Shown: positions 26,662 to 34,451 of the stretch, one piece after another
Layout: every line of letters begins with the position of its first letter
Position numbering within the stretch: the first letter of the stretch is position 1
Source of the DNA: Pseudomonas sp. GD03919
GTDB taxonomy: Bacteria > Pseudomonadota > Gammaproteobacteria > Pseudomonadales > Pseudomonadaceae
DNA length: 64,000 bases
Direction: 5' to 3'
Assembly: GCF_029814935.1 (NCBI RefSeq)
Contig: NZ_CP104582.1
Span: 434,001-498,000, forward strand
Made by a program: the position numbers and the translations under genes
Notes under the pieces: model-generated
The model's input: only the letters and a program-made list of their open reading frames with translations
The model's database searches: none
What the model was told of the DNA's origin: nothing

Positions 26662-27081
26662 TCAGGCTGCCGGGCGCAGGCCGTAGGCGGCCAGTTGCTC
26701 GGCGCTGCCGCTGTGCTGGATCAGACGCGGATCGTCGAGCGGCAGTTGATGGCCGGTGCTGGTCTCGATCAGCGTTTTCAGGGCGTACTGGTCGACCTTG
26801 CCGTCGGCGCCGATCAGTTGCCTGAGCTGTTGCGGATCGACCTGAGCGGTCTGGCCCTGCGGCAGGTAGATGGCACCGGTGGCGAAGTCCACGGCAAAGG
26901 CGATCAGGCCCGGAATCACGTAGAACAGGATGCCGATGGCGTTGGCGCCGGCGATTACCGGGTCGATCTTGCCTTCGATCTGGCCACGACGATCCGGGTA
27001 GAAAATCGAGCCGCAGGCCGTCAGTTGAGTGAGCAGGGTTGCGGCGACAACGCCGGCGATAACTCGGGATTTCGTGCGCAT
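26662..27081 (-). CDS. Putative lipoprotein
   Basis: A 139-residue protein with a lipoprotein signal peptide (lipobox LTAC, about residues 20-23), then GSIFYPDRRGQIEGKIDPVIAGANAIGILFYVIPGLIAFAVDFATGAIYLP, a membrane-embedded stretch. It resembles a conserved Pseudomonas lipoprotein of unknown function. The start at MRTKSR is chosen because GGAGGTGCTC directly precedes it. It lies upstream of fieF. Confidence 0.8.
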   Translation of the reverse strand: MRTKSRVIAGVVAATLLTQLTACGSIFYPDRRGQIEGKIDPVIAGANAIGILFYVIPGLIAFAVDFATGAIYLPQGQTAQVDPQQLRQLIGADGKVDQYALKTLIETSTGHQLPLDDPRLIQHSGSAEQLAAYGLRPAA

Positions 27082-27206
27082 GAGCACCTCCATAAAAACC
27101 TGGCGCAACTATAGCAAGGCGATGATTGCAAAACTGCAGCGCGCTGTTTCAGACCCGCAAGTTGGCAGGCGGTTCGCCGTTATAATCGCCGGCCTGCTGT
27201 GGAGAA

Positions 27207-27592
27207 ATGATGAATACCCTGCCGATCGATTCGCTGCTGCCCGCCCTGCGCGATGCCTTGTCCGCCCGTCACGAAGCCGTGCTGGAGGCGCCGCCCGGCG
27301 CTGGCAAGACCACCCGCGTACCGCTGGCACTGCTGGATGCGCCTTGGCTGGCCGGGCAGAAGATCCTCATGCTTGAGCCGCGCCGGTTGGCCGCTCGTGC
27401 TGCTGCCGAGCGCCTGGCCAGCGAACTGGGTGAGCGGGTTGGCGAGACGGTCGGCTACCGCATTCGCCTGGACAGCAAGGTCGGGCCGAACACGCGCATC
27501 GAGGTGGTCACCGAGGGTATTCTCGCCCGCCGCTTGCAGGACGATCCGGCGCTGGATGGCGTCGGCCTGGTGATATTCGATGAATTTCATGA
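27207..27592 (+). pseudogene. hrpB: HrpB helicase N-terminus, interrupted by the island
   Basis: It starts after CTGTGGAGAA and encodes [39 protein letters not shown] with Walker A, then [16 protein letters not shown], and runs to VIFDEFHE at 27592. The next codons ([10 protein letters not shown]) are unrelated to HrpB and the sequence turns AT-rich, so the helicase is cut within its DExH box. About 128 of some 840 residues remain. The remainder of the host gene should lie beyond the right end of the island, outside this window. The codons for IFDEFHE are themselves AT-rich (ATA, GAT, TTT, CAT), unlike the gene before them. Confidence 0.9.
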
Positions 27593-27597
27593 ATTAC
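27571..27597. other. Candidate island attachment site (left junction)
   Basis: TTCGATGAATTTCATGAATT contains ATGAA-T-TTCAT, an inverted repeat of the kind tyrosine recombinases use as a core. HrpB coding stops matching right after CATGAA. The matching right-hand copy would be past 64000, so the pair of direct repeats cannot be checked here. Confidence 0.55.
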
Positions 27598-27735
27598 TAA
27601 ATGCACGAAAAATCTTAATTCTTGTCAAAAAAAGGGATCTTCATCACGTTTGATGGGCTGGTGATCGCCGCTTGCCCTCACAAGCTCACCATGGTCAACG
27701 TAAAGCAATGTACCAGTGCCCCCATTTGGTCTGAC

Positions 27736-28014
27736 TCAGCTACTTCCTTTATCAGAAAACATCGGATCATTTAACAGCCAGCTGACTAACACCGGATGTA
27801 GAGGTCCATGCTTGTCGGCCAATAGGGAAAGCTCCTGCTTGGATCGCTCTTCCACTCGACCAGCCAACCAGACGGCTTCTGCTGTCGGGTAATGCCGTAG
27901 TAGATTTTTTGCTTGGTACCGTATGCTTTCAGGAAGGCTCGTGTCCCTAGCCAGCTCCTGTAGGAAGTCCCGTGTTTGAACAACGCTACGGGTGCGTTCA
28001 TGGGCCATCGTCAT
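27736..28014 (-). CDS. BPSL0761-family protein
   Basis: A 92-residue protein: MTMAHERTRSVVQTRDFLQELARDTSLPESIRYQAKNLLRHYPTAEAVWLAG. It matches small conserved proteins annotated as the BPSL0761 family in Burkholderia and Pseudomonas, of unknown function and often found in accessory regions. It is the first gene inside the island, about 140 bp from the junction. Downstream (27593-27735) is AT-rich at first and holds no gene. Confidence 0.75.
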   Translation of the reverse strand: MTMAHERTRSVVQTRDFLQELARDTSLPESIRYQAKNLLRHYPTAEAVWLAGRVEERSKQELSLLADKHGPLHPVLVSWLLNDPMFSDKGSS

Positions 28015-28148
28015 GGTATTGCTCCTGAAATGTCCGCAGGGGGAGACGGCTTCCCGTCAACATATTCCACGCCCTAGGGGAACACTTACGGTATCAAGCT
28101 TGATTTCCCTGGATAATTGCACAGCCCTGGAAGCGTGGCCTATCAATG

Positions 28149-29432
28149 TCATTCGCCTTGCGCATCAGAAATGCGCTCGCGGAGCCTGTTCCAGTGTGGC
28201 TTGAGCTGCTTCTTGATCGAGGGGGCGTTCATGGCTCTGGCTGCCCGGTAGCCATAAGAAATGAAGTTCCTTCGGCCCAGGTAGGAGTACCGCTTATACA
28301 GCTTCTTCAGGAACATCGAGCGAGGCAACTGCCCTCTGGCAATTCGCTTGGCGTTGACCTTGTCCATGCGTTTTCCTGCCAGCCAGATTCCTCTGTTTAC
28401 ACGGTCCTGATAGCGAGCTAGTGACGATGAACGCAGGTAAATGTTGGCCCCATCAAAGATAAAGCCCAGATATTGCAGCGGTCGGTCGGATCTCAACCCC
28501 TTGACTGATCGAGTGAATTTGCAGGCCTCCGTCTTGGCAGTCTGGATCTCCAGGCCTATCTCATTGACGCGTAGGTCGACTAGGGCTTTGGCCTCTGCCT
28601 CTTTCTCCAGTGGCACAATTAGCAGTACGTCATCGCAGTATCGGTAGTAGGAACCACCGTAGGATTGGACATACGCGTGGATCTGCTCATCGAAGCCCAT
28701 CATGTACACGTTGGACAGCAGGGCACTGATAGGGGAGCCTTGGGGGATACCCTTTTTGTCCCTGTTGGTTTCGATCAGGCCGCCATCACGAACCTTGGCT
28801 CTGAATTCATGGGGCTCGCAAATTCGCTTGCGGCCTTGCTTGGGGTTGTTCTTGGAGAGGCCCAGCGCTTCGTAGACTTGATCCCTGTAGACGAACGAAT
28901 ACTTTGTGAGGGATCGAAAAACCGCGTAGTGGTCGTCGGGCAAATGGCTGGTGTCGAGAATCGCCTGCCAGGCATTTTTCAGGTGCGTATGGTCTAGGTT
29001 GTCAAAGAAGCCTTTGATGTCGATGGCTATGACGCAGCAGGACTTTCGCGCCGCGATATCCAGGAACGCATCCCGAGCAAAATCGATATTGCTTTTGCCA
29101 AGGGCTCTGAATGCCAAGATTGCTGAGGCCCACCGCACCTTAGCCAGATGTCCCTCGTAGGCCTGGTTCAGCAGGTCGCAGTAGTACGAATAAATATGGC
29201 TGTCGACGTGTGCGGCGTAGGAGATAGGCCGCTGCTTAGGGTCTTTTTTGACCACTTTCCCAATGCTTTTGTCGAAGAACACTTTCTGTGTTTGCGCGAC
29301 ATAGCGAATGAACGGGTAAAAGGCATGCTTAGCAACAGCCTTAGGACTTGAGACGATCTCCAGCGCTGCTGCCTGGTTTATCGGACGATCAAAGTGCAGA
29401 TAGCCTCGAAACTTGTACCAATTTTCTGGCAT
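28149..29432 (-). CDS. Antiviral-type reverse transcriptase, DRT2-like
   Basis: A 427-residue reverse transcriptase beginning MPENWYKFRGYLHFDRPIN. RT motifs in order: VIAIDIKGFFDNLDH with the first catalytic Asp (about 140), KKGIPQGSPISALLSNVYM (about 225), and RYCDDVLLIV with the YCDD active site (about 264), then LQYLGFIF and a basic thumb. YCDD and the short single-domain length fit defence-associated RTs, most like DRT2 (UG2). They do not fit group II intron RTs, since there is no maturase or endonuclease domain. The ATG after AAGGAT is preferred to an upstream codon. An upstream structured region may encode the template RNA. The subgroup is inferred. Confidence 0.75.
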   Translation of the reverse strand: MPENWYKFRGYLHFDRPINQAAALEIVSSPKAVAKHAFYPFIRYVAQTQKVFFDKSIGKVVKKDPKQRPISYAAHVDSHIYSYYCDLLNQAYEGHLAKVRWASAILAFRALGKSNIDFARDAFLDIAARKSCCVIAIDIKGFFDNLDHTHLKNAWQAILDTSHLPDDHYAVFRSLTKYSFVYRDQVYEALGLSKNNPKQGRKRICEPHEFRAKVRDGGLIETNRDKKGIPQGSPISALLSNVYMMGFDEQIHAYVQSYGGSYYRYCDDVLLIVPLEKEAEAKALVDLRVNEIGLEIQTAKTEACKFTRSVKGLRSDRPLQYLGFIFDGANIYLRSSSLARYQDRVNRGIWLAGKRMDKVNAKRIARGQLPRSMFLKKLYKRYSYLGRRNFISYGYRAARAMNAPSIKKQLKPHWNRLRERISDAQGE

Positions 29433-29580
29433 CAGCGTACATCCTTGTTTCGAGCCAACCGGCCAGGCTTGGGATGGCGGCAATCCTCAAGCCGCCTGGC
29501 CGGATAAACCCAAATGTTCCTCACATTATCCAATCGGTCTCAGTCACCCAGTTCCGATTTCGCCGCGATTGCTAGGATCG
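29433..29580 (-). ncRNA. Candidate structured template RNA of the reverse transcriptase
   Basis: On the minus strand, directly upstream of the RT, is a long hairpin (29461-29501) with arms GGCCAGGC/GCCTGGCC, then TTG/CAA and GGAT/ATCC. A second possible hairpin, AATCGG/CCGATT (near 29531-29558), and a TATACG -10-like box near 29581 lie further up. DRT2 systems encode a template RNA just upstream of the RT, so this is the right place. The boundaries and the role are inference. Confidence 0.4.
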
Positions 29581-29613
29581 ACGTATAGTGTCAGCGTCAC
29601 ATTTGGAGTACCT

Positions 29614-29706
29614 ATGAAGATAAGTATCCGAGGGCTGCTGGCCGCATTGCTGGTCAACCTGGGTTGTTATACCTGGGATGCCGCCTTGGGGCTTGACAGC
29701 TTGTGA
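29614..29706 (+). CDS. Small secreted-peptide-like ORF
   Basis: A 30-codon frame, MKISIRGLLAALLVNLGC then YTWDAALGLDSL, preceded by TTTGGAG. It looks like a short lipoprotein signal peptide with LGC as a possible lipobox. It may be the truncated start of a lost gene. It lies antisense to the region upstream of the reverse transcriptase. A hairpin CTTCGGGT-CTAT-ACCCGAAG (29712-29731) follows directly. Confidence 0.3.
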   Translation: MKISIRGLLAALLVNLGCYTWDAALGLDSL

Positions 29707-30030
29707 TGCACCTTCGGGTCTATACCCGAAGCGCTTGCAGGCTAGCATAAATCTGAGCTGAACAGCCCCCGTCTTTTCGAGAGGCATGACACTCCTTCAG
29801 CTAGGTGTCAGGTGCTCTGAAGTCTCCGTGCAACGGAATAGATGCCACAGCGTTGACGTTGGAAGCGCTCTGCCTTCAAGTATCTGGTAGGTGCCAAAAC
29901 TTCATAGGGGTGGGATAGTTCCCGCTTTTGGCCATTTCTGGCTGTGGCCACCGTCAGCTTCGGATCGGCTCCAGTCACTCGTGACAGGCTGCCACAACCC
30001 TCAGCTGCCAGTGACAACTTCAGATCATCC

Positions 30031-30565
30031 CTAGTGTCGAGAAAGGGCTGAAGCTGCACCGTTACTGGAGTTCGCATTGCCAGGGTTGTGCGCTGAAAGA
30101 GCAGTGCACACCGAGTCCACAGCCACGCCGAGTGAGCCGCTGGGAGCATGAAGCAGTGCTCGAAGCGATGCAGAGTCGTCTGGATCAAGGGCCCGAGATG
30201 ATGCGAATCCGCCGTCAGACGGTCGAGCACCCGTTCGGCACGCTGAAGAGCTGGATGGGTGCCACCCATTTCCTCACCAGAACGCTCGACCGGGTGAGCA
30301 CCGAGATGAGCCTGCATGTGCTCGCCTACAATCTCAAACGCGTGTTGAACGTGCTGGGCAGCGGTGCCCTGATGGCAGCGATGAAGGCCTGAGGCCTGTT
30401 TTACGAGTCTTGCCCCCTCTCAACAGGCGCGCCGAAGCCGGAAGTGCCATAGCAACCAGAATCACCGAATGCGCCTGATTGGGTCTCCGGCGGCCTCCTG
30501 GACGCTGAGAAAATCACCCGGCAGTTGATTGCCATCGCTTGCTGCGTTTTTACACGGTCTGGGCC
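30031..30565 (+). mobile_element. 3' remnant of an IS1182-family element
   Basis: 535 bp almost identical to 51974-52508 of the complete IS in this window (two mismatches seen by eye), including the right terminal repeat ending TACACGGTCTGGGCC. The left two thirds of the element are missing. The preceding stretch 29732-30030 holds no gene I can support. Confidence 0.92.
30032..30392 (+). pseudogene. IS1182-family transposase C-terminus
   Basis: It encodes SVEKGLKLHRYWSSHCQGCALKEQC through TVEHPFGTLKSWMGATHFLTRTL to the end, identical to the last 119 residues of the transposase at 50902-52335 apart from one Leu/Pro change (GALMAAMKA). It has no start and no catalytic core, so it is inactive. 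Confidence 0.92.
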
Positions 30566-30572
30566 GAAAGCA

Positions 30573-30585
30573 GACAGTTAATGTC
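30573..30585. promoter_or_regulatory. Inverted repeat upstream of the PtrA-like gene
   Basis: GACA-N5-TGTC lies about 105 bp before the start at 30691. It resembles the spacing of metal two-component regulator boxes (CopR/CusR type). The match is short, so it is only a candidate. The remaining bases to 30690 show nothing else. Confidence 0.3.
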
Positions 30586-30690
30586 AGCATTGTCATCTGG
30601 CCCTCATGCTCTCGTTATCAGCCGATTCGTACCCTGACTAGAGCACTGCTAAGCAGTGCTTTCATCCGTCAGCGCACACAGGTCGAAGAT

Positions 30691-30894
30691 ATGAAGCTCA
30701 GAATAATCATGCTTTCAGTAGTCATTGGAATGACATCTGCAACTGCCTTCGCGAAGGGCGGCGATGGTTTTAACCGCCCCTCTGAAGCATTTTAGCGATT
30801 CCGCGAGAGCCGAGAAAAAGCCCAGGAAAATAAACAAAAAGCCGAAACTCAATCAAAGACCATCAAGCTCGATGACAAAACCTCAAAGCAATAA
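30691..30894 (+). pseudogene. PtrA-like small periplasmic protein with an in-frame stop
   Basis: MKLRIIMLSVVIGMTSATAFA is a clear signal peptide, followed by KGGDGFNRPSEAF and a TAG at 30793-30795. The same frame then continues as RFRESREKAQENKQKAETQ to TAA at 30892. Read through, it gives a 67-residue charged periplasmic protein like the copper-associated PtrA family. A single amber mutation is the simplest explanation; a 34-residue peptide may still be made. The metal-resistance genes next to it fit. Confidence 0.55.
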
Positions 30895-31053
30895 ACATCT
30901 ACATTAAGGAAGGTTTGAAGTAACCCTGTATTTCCGGTCGACTTCAGCCCTCGCTGCTTTTGAAAGCGGGCCGTCGATCAAAACCGACCAGGTAACCCGC
31001 TCAGTTCTGCGTTTTTGGCCGCCGCGAGCACCTCGCAGCAGCCATTTTCCGCA

Positions 31054-32034
31054 TTACAGGCGTACCTCTCCTGCGGTAGTCAGCAAATGTCGGCGCGCCA
31101 TCCATAGGTTCGACAGCGCGAACAGCGTCACCAGCTGAGCGGTGTTCTTGGCCAGGCCACGGAAGCGCACCTTCACGTAACCGAACTGGCGCTTGATCAC
31201 TCGAAACGGGTGCTCGACCTTCGCTCGCACTTGTGCCTTGGCCTTCTCGATCTTGCGCTTGGCTTTGTACAGGGCGCTGCGTTTATCGAGCTTCTTGTAG
31301 GTGCTGCGGCGTGCTGCGACCTGCCAGATCACTTCGCGGCCAGCATGTTCGGGGCGCTTTTCGACGCCGGTGTAGCCGGCATCGGCGCAGACGACGTTCT
31401 CGTCACCGTGCAGCAGTTTGTCGACCTGGGTGACATCCGCCACGTTTGCCGCCGTGCCGACCACGCTGTGCACCAGCCCCGACTCGTCATCCACACCGAT
31501 GTGGGCCTTCATGCCGAAGTAGTACTGGTTGCCCTTCTTGGTCTGGTGCATCTCCGGGTCGCGCTTGCCGTCCTGGTTCTTGGTCGAACTGGGTGCATGG
31601 ATCAGCGTGGCATCGACGATAGTGCCCTGGCGCAGCGACAGGCCGCGATCCCCCAGGTAGCCATTGATTACGCCGAGGATGCCGGCTGCCAGCTCATGTT
31701 TCTCCAGCAAACGACGGAAGTTGAGGATGGTGGTTTCGTCGGGAATGCGCTCCAGGCTCAGCCCGGCGAACTGACGCAGGATGGTCGTCTCGTAGAGCGC
31801 TTCTTCCATGGCCGGGTCGCTGTAGCCGAACCAGTTCTGCATCAGATGGATACGTAACATGGCCATCAGCGGATAGGCTGGACGACCACCTTAACCCTTT
31901 GGGTAGTGTGGCTCGATCAGGGCAATCAATCCCTTCCACGGCACCACCTGATCCATCTCGATCAGGAACAATTCCTTACGGGTCTGCTTGCGCTTGCCGG
32001 CGTACTCGGCGTCGGCGAAGGTCATCTGCTTCAT
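31054..32034 (-). pseudogene. IS5-family transposase with a nonsense mutation
   Basis: The start MKQMTFADAEYAGKRKQTRKELF is at 32034. The frame reads LIEPHYPKG, then TAA, then GGRPAYPLMAMLRIH, where relatives have YPKG-E-GGRP; a G-to-T change of GAA explains it. After the stop the frame is intact to 31054, with DDE motifs IVDATLIHAPSS, VCADAGYTGVEKRP and KVEHPFRVIKRQFGY. A downstream restart is possible at MAMLRIHLMQNWFGY (31866), but the element is probably inactive. Terminal repeats were not located confidently. The 30895-31053 stretch between this and the PtrA-like gene is otherwise empty. Confidence 0.85.
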
Positions 32035-32281
32035 GGAAGAACTCGGGGGGCGGGATTACCGGCGTATTTCACCAGATTCTGGAAGTGTTTTTCAGAGTGT
32101 CCTTAAAGCCAAAGGCGCCCTCTATGCGCCTTTTTTATTAGTCCTACTTTTGGGAATGCCAACCAGCCTTCGACTCAAAGCATTGTCTACTTAAGACCTT
32201 CAGTTAGAACTCAGAAGCAGCCAATACTTACACCCGCACAAACAAAAAAGCCCTACCTGAAAGGTAGAGATTTTTGCTTAT

Positions 32282-32617
32282 TTACTTCTGATTGCGACAC
32301 TGGCCTTGCGAGATATAGCGAATGGTGTGTAAATCCCCCTGAGAGTCCTCATAGGTCATGAGCTTATTTACGTTTCCACAAAACTTAACAGTCGGCGTAA
32401 TATAAATCAGCTTGGCCACGTCAAGCTTCATGCCGTACTTGTAATCACTCGGCTGGGGAGCCGCCTTCCCAACGCTCTGAGCATAATTCTCAGCCGCCTT
32501 CAGGCTTTTCTCCTCAATCTCTTTTTTGGCGCTCTCGGGAAAAGTTACAGAGTACGCATTAGCACTCTGAAACACGAACAGTGCAGAAAGAACAGCAAGT
32601 ACTTTAATGGATTTCAT
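32282..32617 (-). CDS. DUF2790 periplasmic protein
   Basis: A 111-residue protein with a signal peptide (MKSIKVLAVLSALFVFQSANA) and the DUF2790 core YKYGMKLDVAKLIYITPTVKFCGNVNKLMTYEDSQGDLHTIRYISQGQC. The two cysteines probably form a disulfide. Proteins of this family are common in Pseudomonas next to copper-responsive genes, and their function is unknown. A perfect short palindrome lies 64-80 bp upstream. Confidence 0.85.
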   Translation of the reverse strand: MKSIKVLAVLSALFVFQSANAYSVTFPESAKKEIEEKSLKAAENYAQSVGKAAPQPSDYKYGMKLDVAKLIYITPTVKFCGNVNKLMTYEDSQGDLHTIRYISQGQCRNQK

Positions 32618-32680
32618 GGTGCCATCTCCTCGTCAGAATTTACGCAATATTAGCCTTGCAGCACTTACCAGAAGATTGCT

Positions 32681-32697
32681 CGCAAATTACATTTGCG
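32681..32697. promoter_or_regulatory. Palindrome upstream of the DUF2790 gene
   Basis: CGCAAAT-TAC-ATTTGCG is a perfect 7-bp inverted repeat with a 3-bp spacer in the promoter zone of the DUF2790 gene. It also lies just past the terminator of the oprD transcript. It is a candidate metal-regulator site. Confidence 0.4.
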
Positions 32698-32707
32698 ACA
32701 TTAACTC

Positions 32708-32735
32708 AAAAAAAAGGCGCTCATTTCTGAGCGCC
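32708..32735 (-). terminator. Intrinsic terminator downstream of oprD
   Basis: Read on the minus strand: GGCGCTCA-GAAA-TGAGCGCC followed by eight T. It ends transcripts coming from the oprD-like gene. A second GC hairpin (GAGCGCC/GGGCGCTC, near 32906-32932) lies closer to the oprD stop. The 32736-32940 interval between them has no gene. Confidence 0.85.
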
Positions 32736-32940
32736 CAGGATTCACCTCTTCCAAAGGAGCACTAGGCTTCAAAGGTGAATTAGGTAAGACTCCGGACTCC
32801 GCCAAGAGCTAATCAGAGTCGTGTTCGAAAACACTTAGCCAACGACCTAATGTAACTTGCCGCAACTAACAGGAACATGATTGAAAGATTACAAATTTGA
32901 CACTATGAGCGCCCGAGAATCAGGCGCTCACAAATAAGCG

Positions 32941-34263
32941 TTAAAGCACGCTCAGGGGGTACTCGACGATCAGGCGGAACTCGTCCAGATCTGACTCAAA
33001 TTGAGTTGCTCGAGTATTAGCTTGTCGAATGCGGAAGGACATGTCCTTGAGCGAGCCTGTCTGCACCACGTATTTGGCCTCGATGTCCCGCTCCCAACGC
33101 TTTTGATCGACCAGCGGATTACCATCCGCGTCGCGACGCATATAGACGTCGTTGGCGTTGGAGTAATCAGCGTCGGTGCCTTTACCGTAACGAGCCATGA
33201 ACGAGAGACCAGGGATGCCGTATGCCTGCATGTTCAGGTCGTAGCGGACCATCCAAGAACGCTCTTTCGGCGAGTTGAAGTCGGTGTACTGGATGGAGTT
33301 GTCGAGGTAGATCGAGTCCGCTTGGCGCAGATAGTCGAAGTCGTCATCACCGTTGTTGCGCTGGTGCGACAGGGTGACCGTGTGGGCACCAAACTGTACG
33401 CCGACCTTAGCGCTCCAGATGTTGTTGTTCAGCTCGCCCAGCAGCTGCTTCCCTTCATCCTGAACGTTGTAGTAGTTGAAGCCGGTGATCAGGGAAACGT
33501 CTTCGGTGAGGGGCTGGGTCAGAGAAGCACCGAAGTAGTACTGATCCCATGCGTCCTTCAAGCGTGCGCTGTATGCACTGACTTGAAGGTTTTCGTTGAC
33601 GCTGTAATCACCCCCGAAGTAGCCGACCCATGGCGAGTCAACAGGACCCGCATAGAAGGTGGCGAACTTGTCACGCATGTCGCTGGACACCGGCTGACTC
33701 ATAGCGTGGAGACGACCACCCTGCAGAGTGAGTCCATTTACGCTGCTGTTCTCTAGGGTAATACCCCGGAAGGATTCAGGTAGCAGGCGAGAGTCGCCAT
33801 AGTGAACGACGGGAGTAGTTGGAAACACGTCGCCGACTTTAAGGACAGTATCGAAAGCTCGTGCCTTCAGCGCCCCGCCGACCTTGGAGTACTCATCACG
33901 TGCCTCGCCATTGCTATCGACGGGAAGCACATCGAATGTGCTGCGACCACCATTTCGGCCACCACCGGTGTCCAACTTGAGCCCGAGCATTGCAAATGCA
34001 TCAACGCCCACCCCAACAGTCCCGCGAGTGAAGCCAGACTCAAACTGGCCAATGATGCCGTGTGCCCAGGTTTCAGAGTAACCGGCACCGCCAGCACCGC
34101 TCTCGCCGTTACGGTTATCTCGATTGAAGTAGAAATTGCGGTTAAGGATGTTCAGGCTGCTGCCTTCGATGAAGCCCTCGCGCTGCTCTTCAGCATTCGC
34201 GAGAGGGCTGATACCTGCCAGTGCTGCGAGGACGGCAAGCGACAGCTTGGTCTTTGAATTCAT
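32941..34263 (-). CDS. OprD-family outer-membrane porin
   Basis: A 440-residue protein with a signal peptide (MNSKTKLSLAVLAALAGISPLANA) and the OprD barrel opening REGFIEGSSLNILNRNFYFNRD, GYSETWAHGIIGQFESGFTRGTVGVGVDAFAMLGLKLDTG. Internal SWMVRYDLNMQAYGIPGLSFMARYGKG is also typical. OprD porins carry amino acids, small organic acids and sometimes metal chelates. In Pseudomonas, oprD genes are controlled by metal two-component systems, so its place beside czc-type efflux may reflect shared regulation. Confidence 0.93.
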   Translation of the reverse strand: MNSKTKLSLAVLAALAGISPLANAEEQREGFIEGSSLNILNRNFYFNRDNRNGESGAGGAGYSETWAHGIIGQFESGFTRGTVGVGVDAFAMLGLKLDTGGGRNGGRSTFDVLPVDSNGEARDEYSKVGGALKARAFDTVLKVGDVFPTTPVVHYGDSRLLPESFRGITLENSSVNGLTLQGGRLHAMSQPVSSDMRDKFATFYAGPVDSPWVGYFGGDYSVNENLQVSAYSARLKDAWDQYYFGASLTQPLTEDVSLITGFNYYNVQDEGKQLLGELNNNIWSAKVGVQFGAHTVTLSHQRNNGDDDFDYLRQADSIYLDNSIQYTDFNSPKERSWMVRYDLNMQAYGIPGLSFMARYGKGTDADYSNANDVYMRRDADGNPLVDQKRWERDIEAKYVVQTGSLKDMSFRIRQANTRATQFESDLDEFRLIVEYPLSVL

Positions 34264-34405
34264 GTTTGCTCCATTCTAATCGGCAGTTTCTTGTTGATAC
34301 GCGACGGCCTGTTTTCTTGTTGCGCTGCGTGTTGACGGCCGCCCCCTATCCTTACTGCCCGGAGCTTTCTGCAAGATGAGTGAAGAATTACAATTTTGAA
34401 AGATG

Positions 34406-34430
34406 ATCGGCCGGGACATGCCCGGCCGAT
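34406..34430 (-). terminator. Hairpin downstream of the efflux operon
   Basis: ATCGGCCGGG-ACATG-CCCGGCCGAT is a perfect 10-bp stem immediately after the last efflux gene on the minus strand. It is followed by CATCTTTC rather than a pure T run, so termination may be partial. It also lies about 140 bp upstream of the oprD start. Confidence 0.7.
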
Positions 34431-34451
34431 GTTTCAAGGAACTGCAGTTGA

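Noticed and set aside
28149-29432. Retron or group II intron reverse transcriptase
   Set aside because: No maturase or HNH domain and no intron boundaries were seen, and the motifs (GIPQGSPIS, YCDD) and start fit defence RTs of the DRT2 type better than retron RTs.
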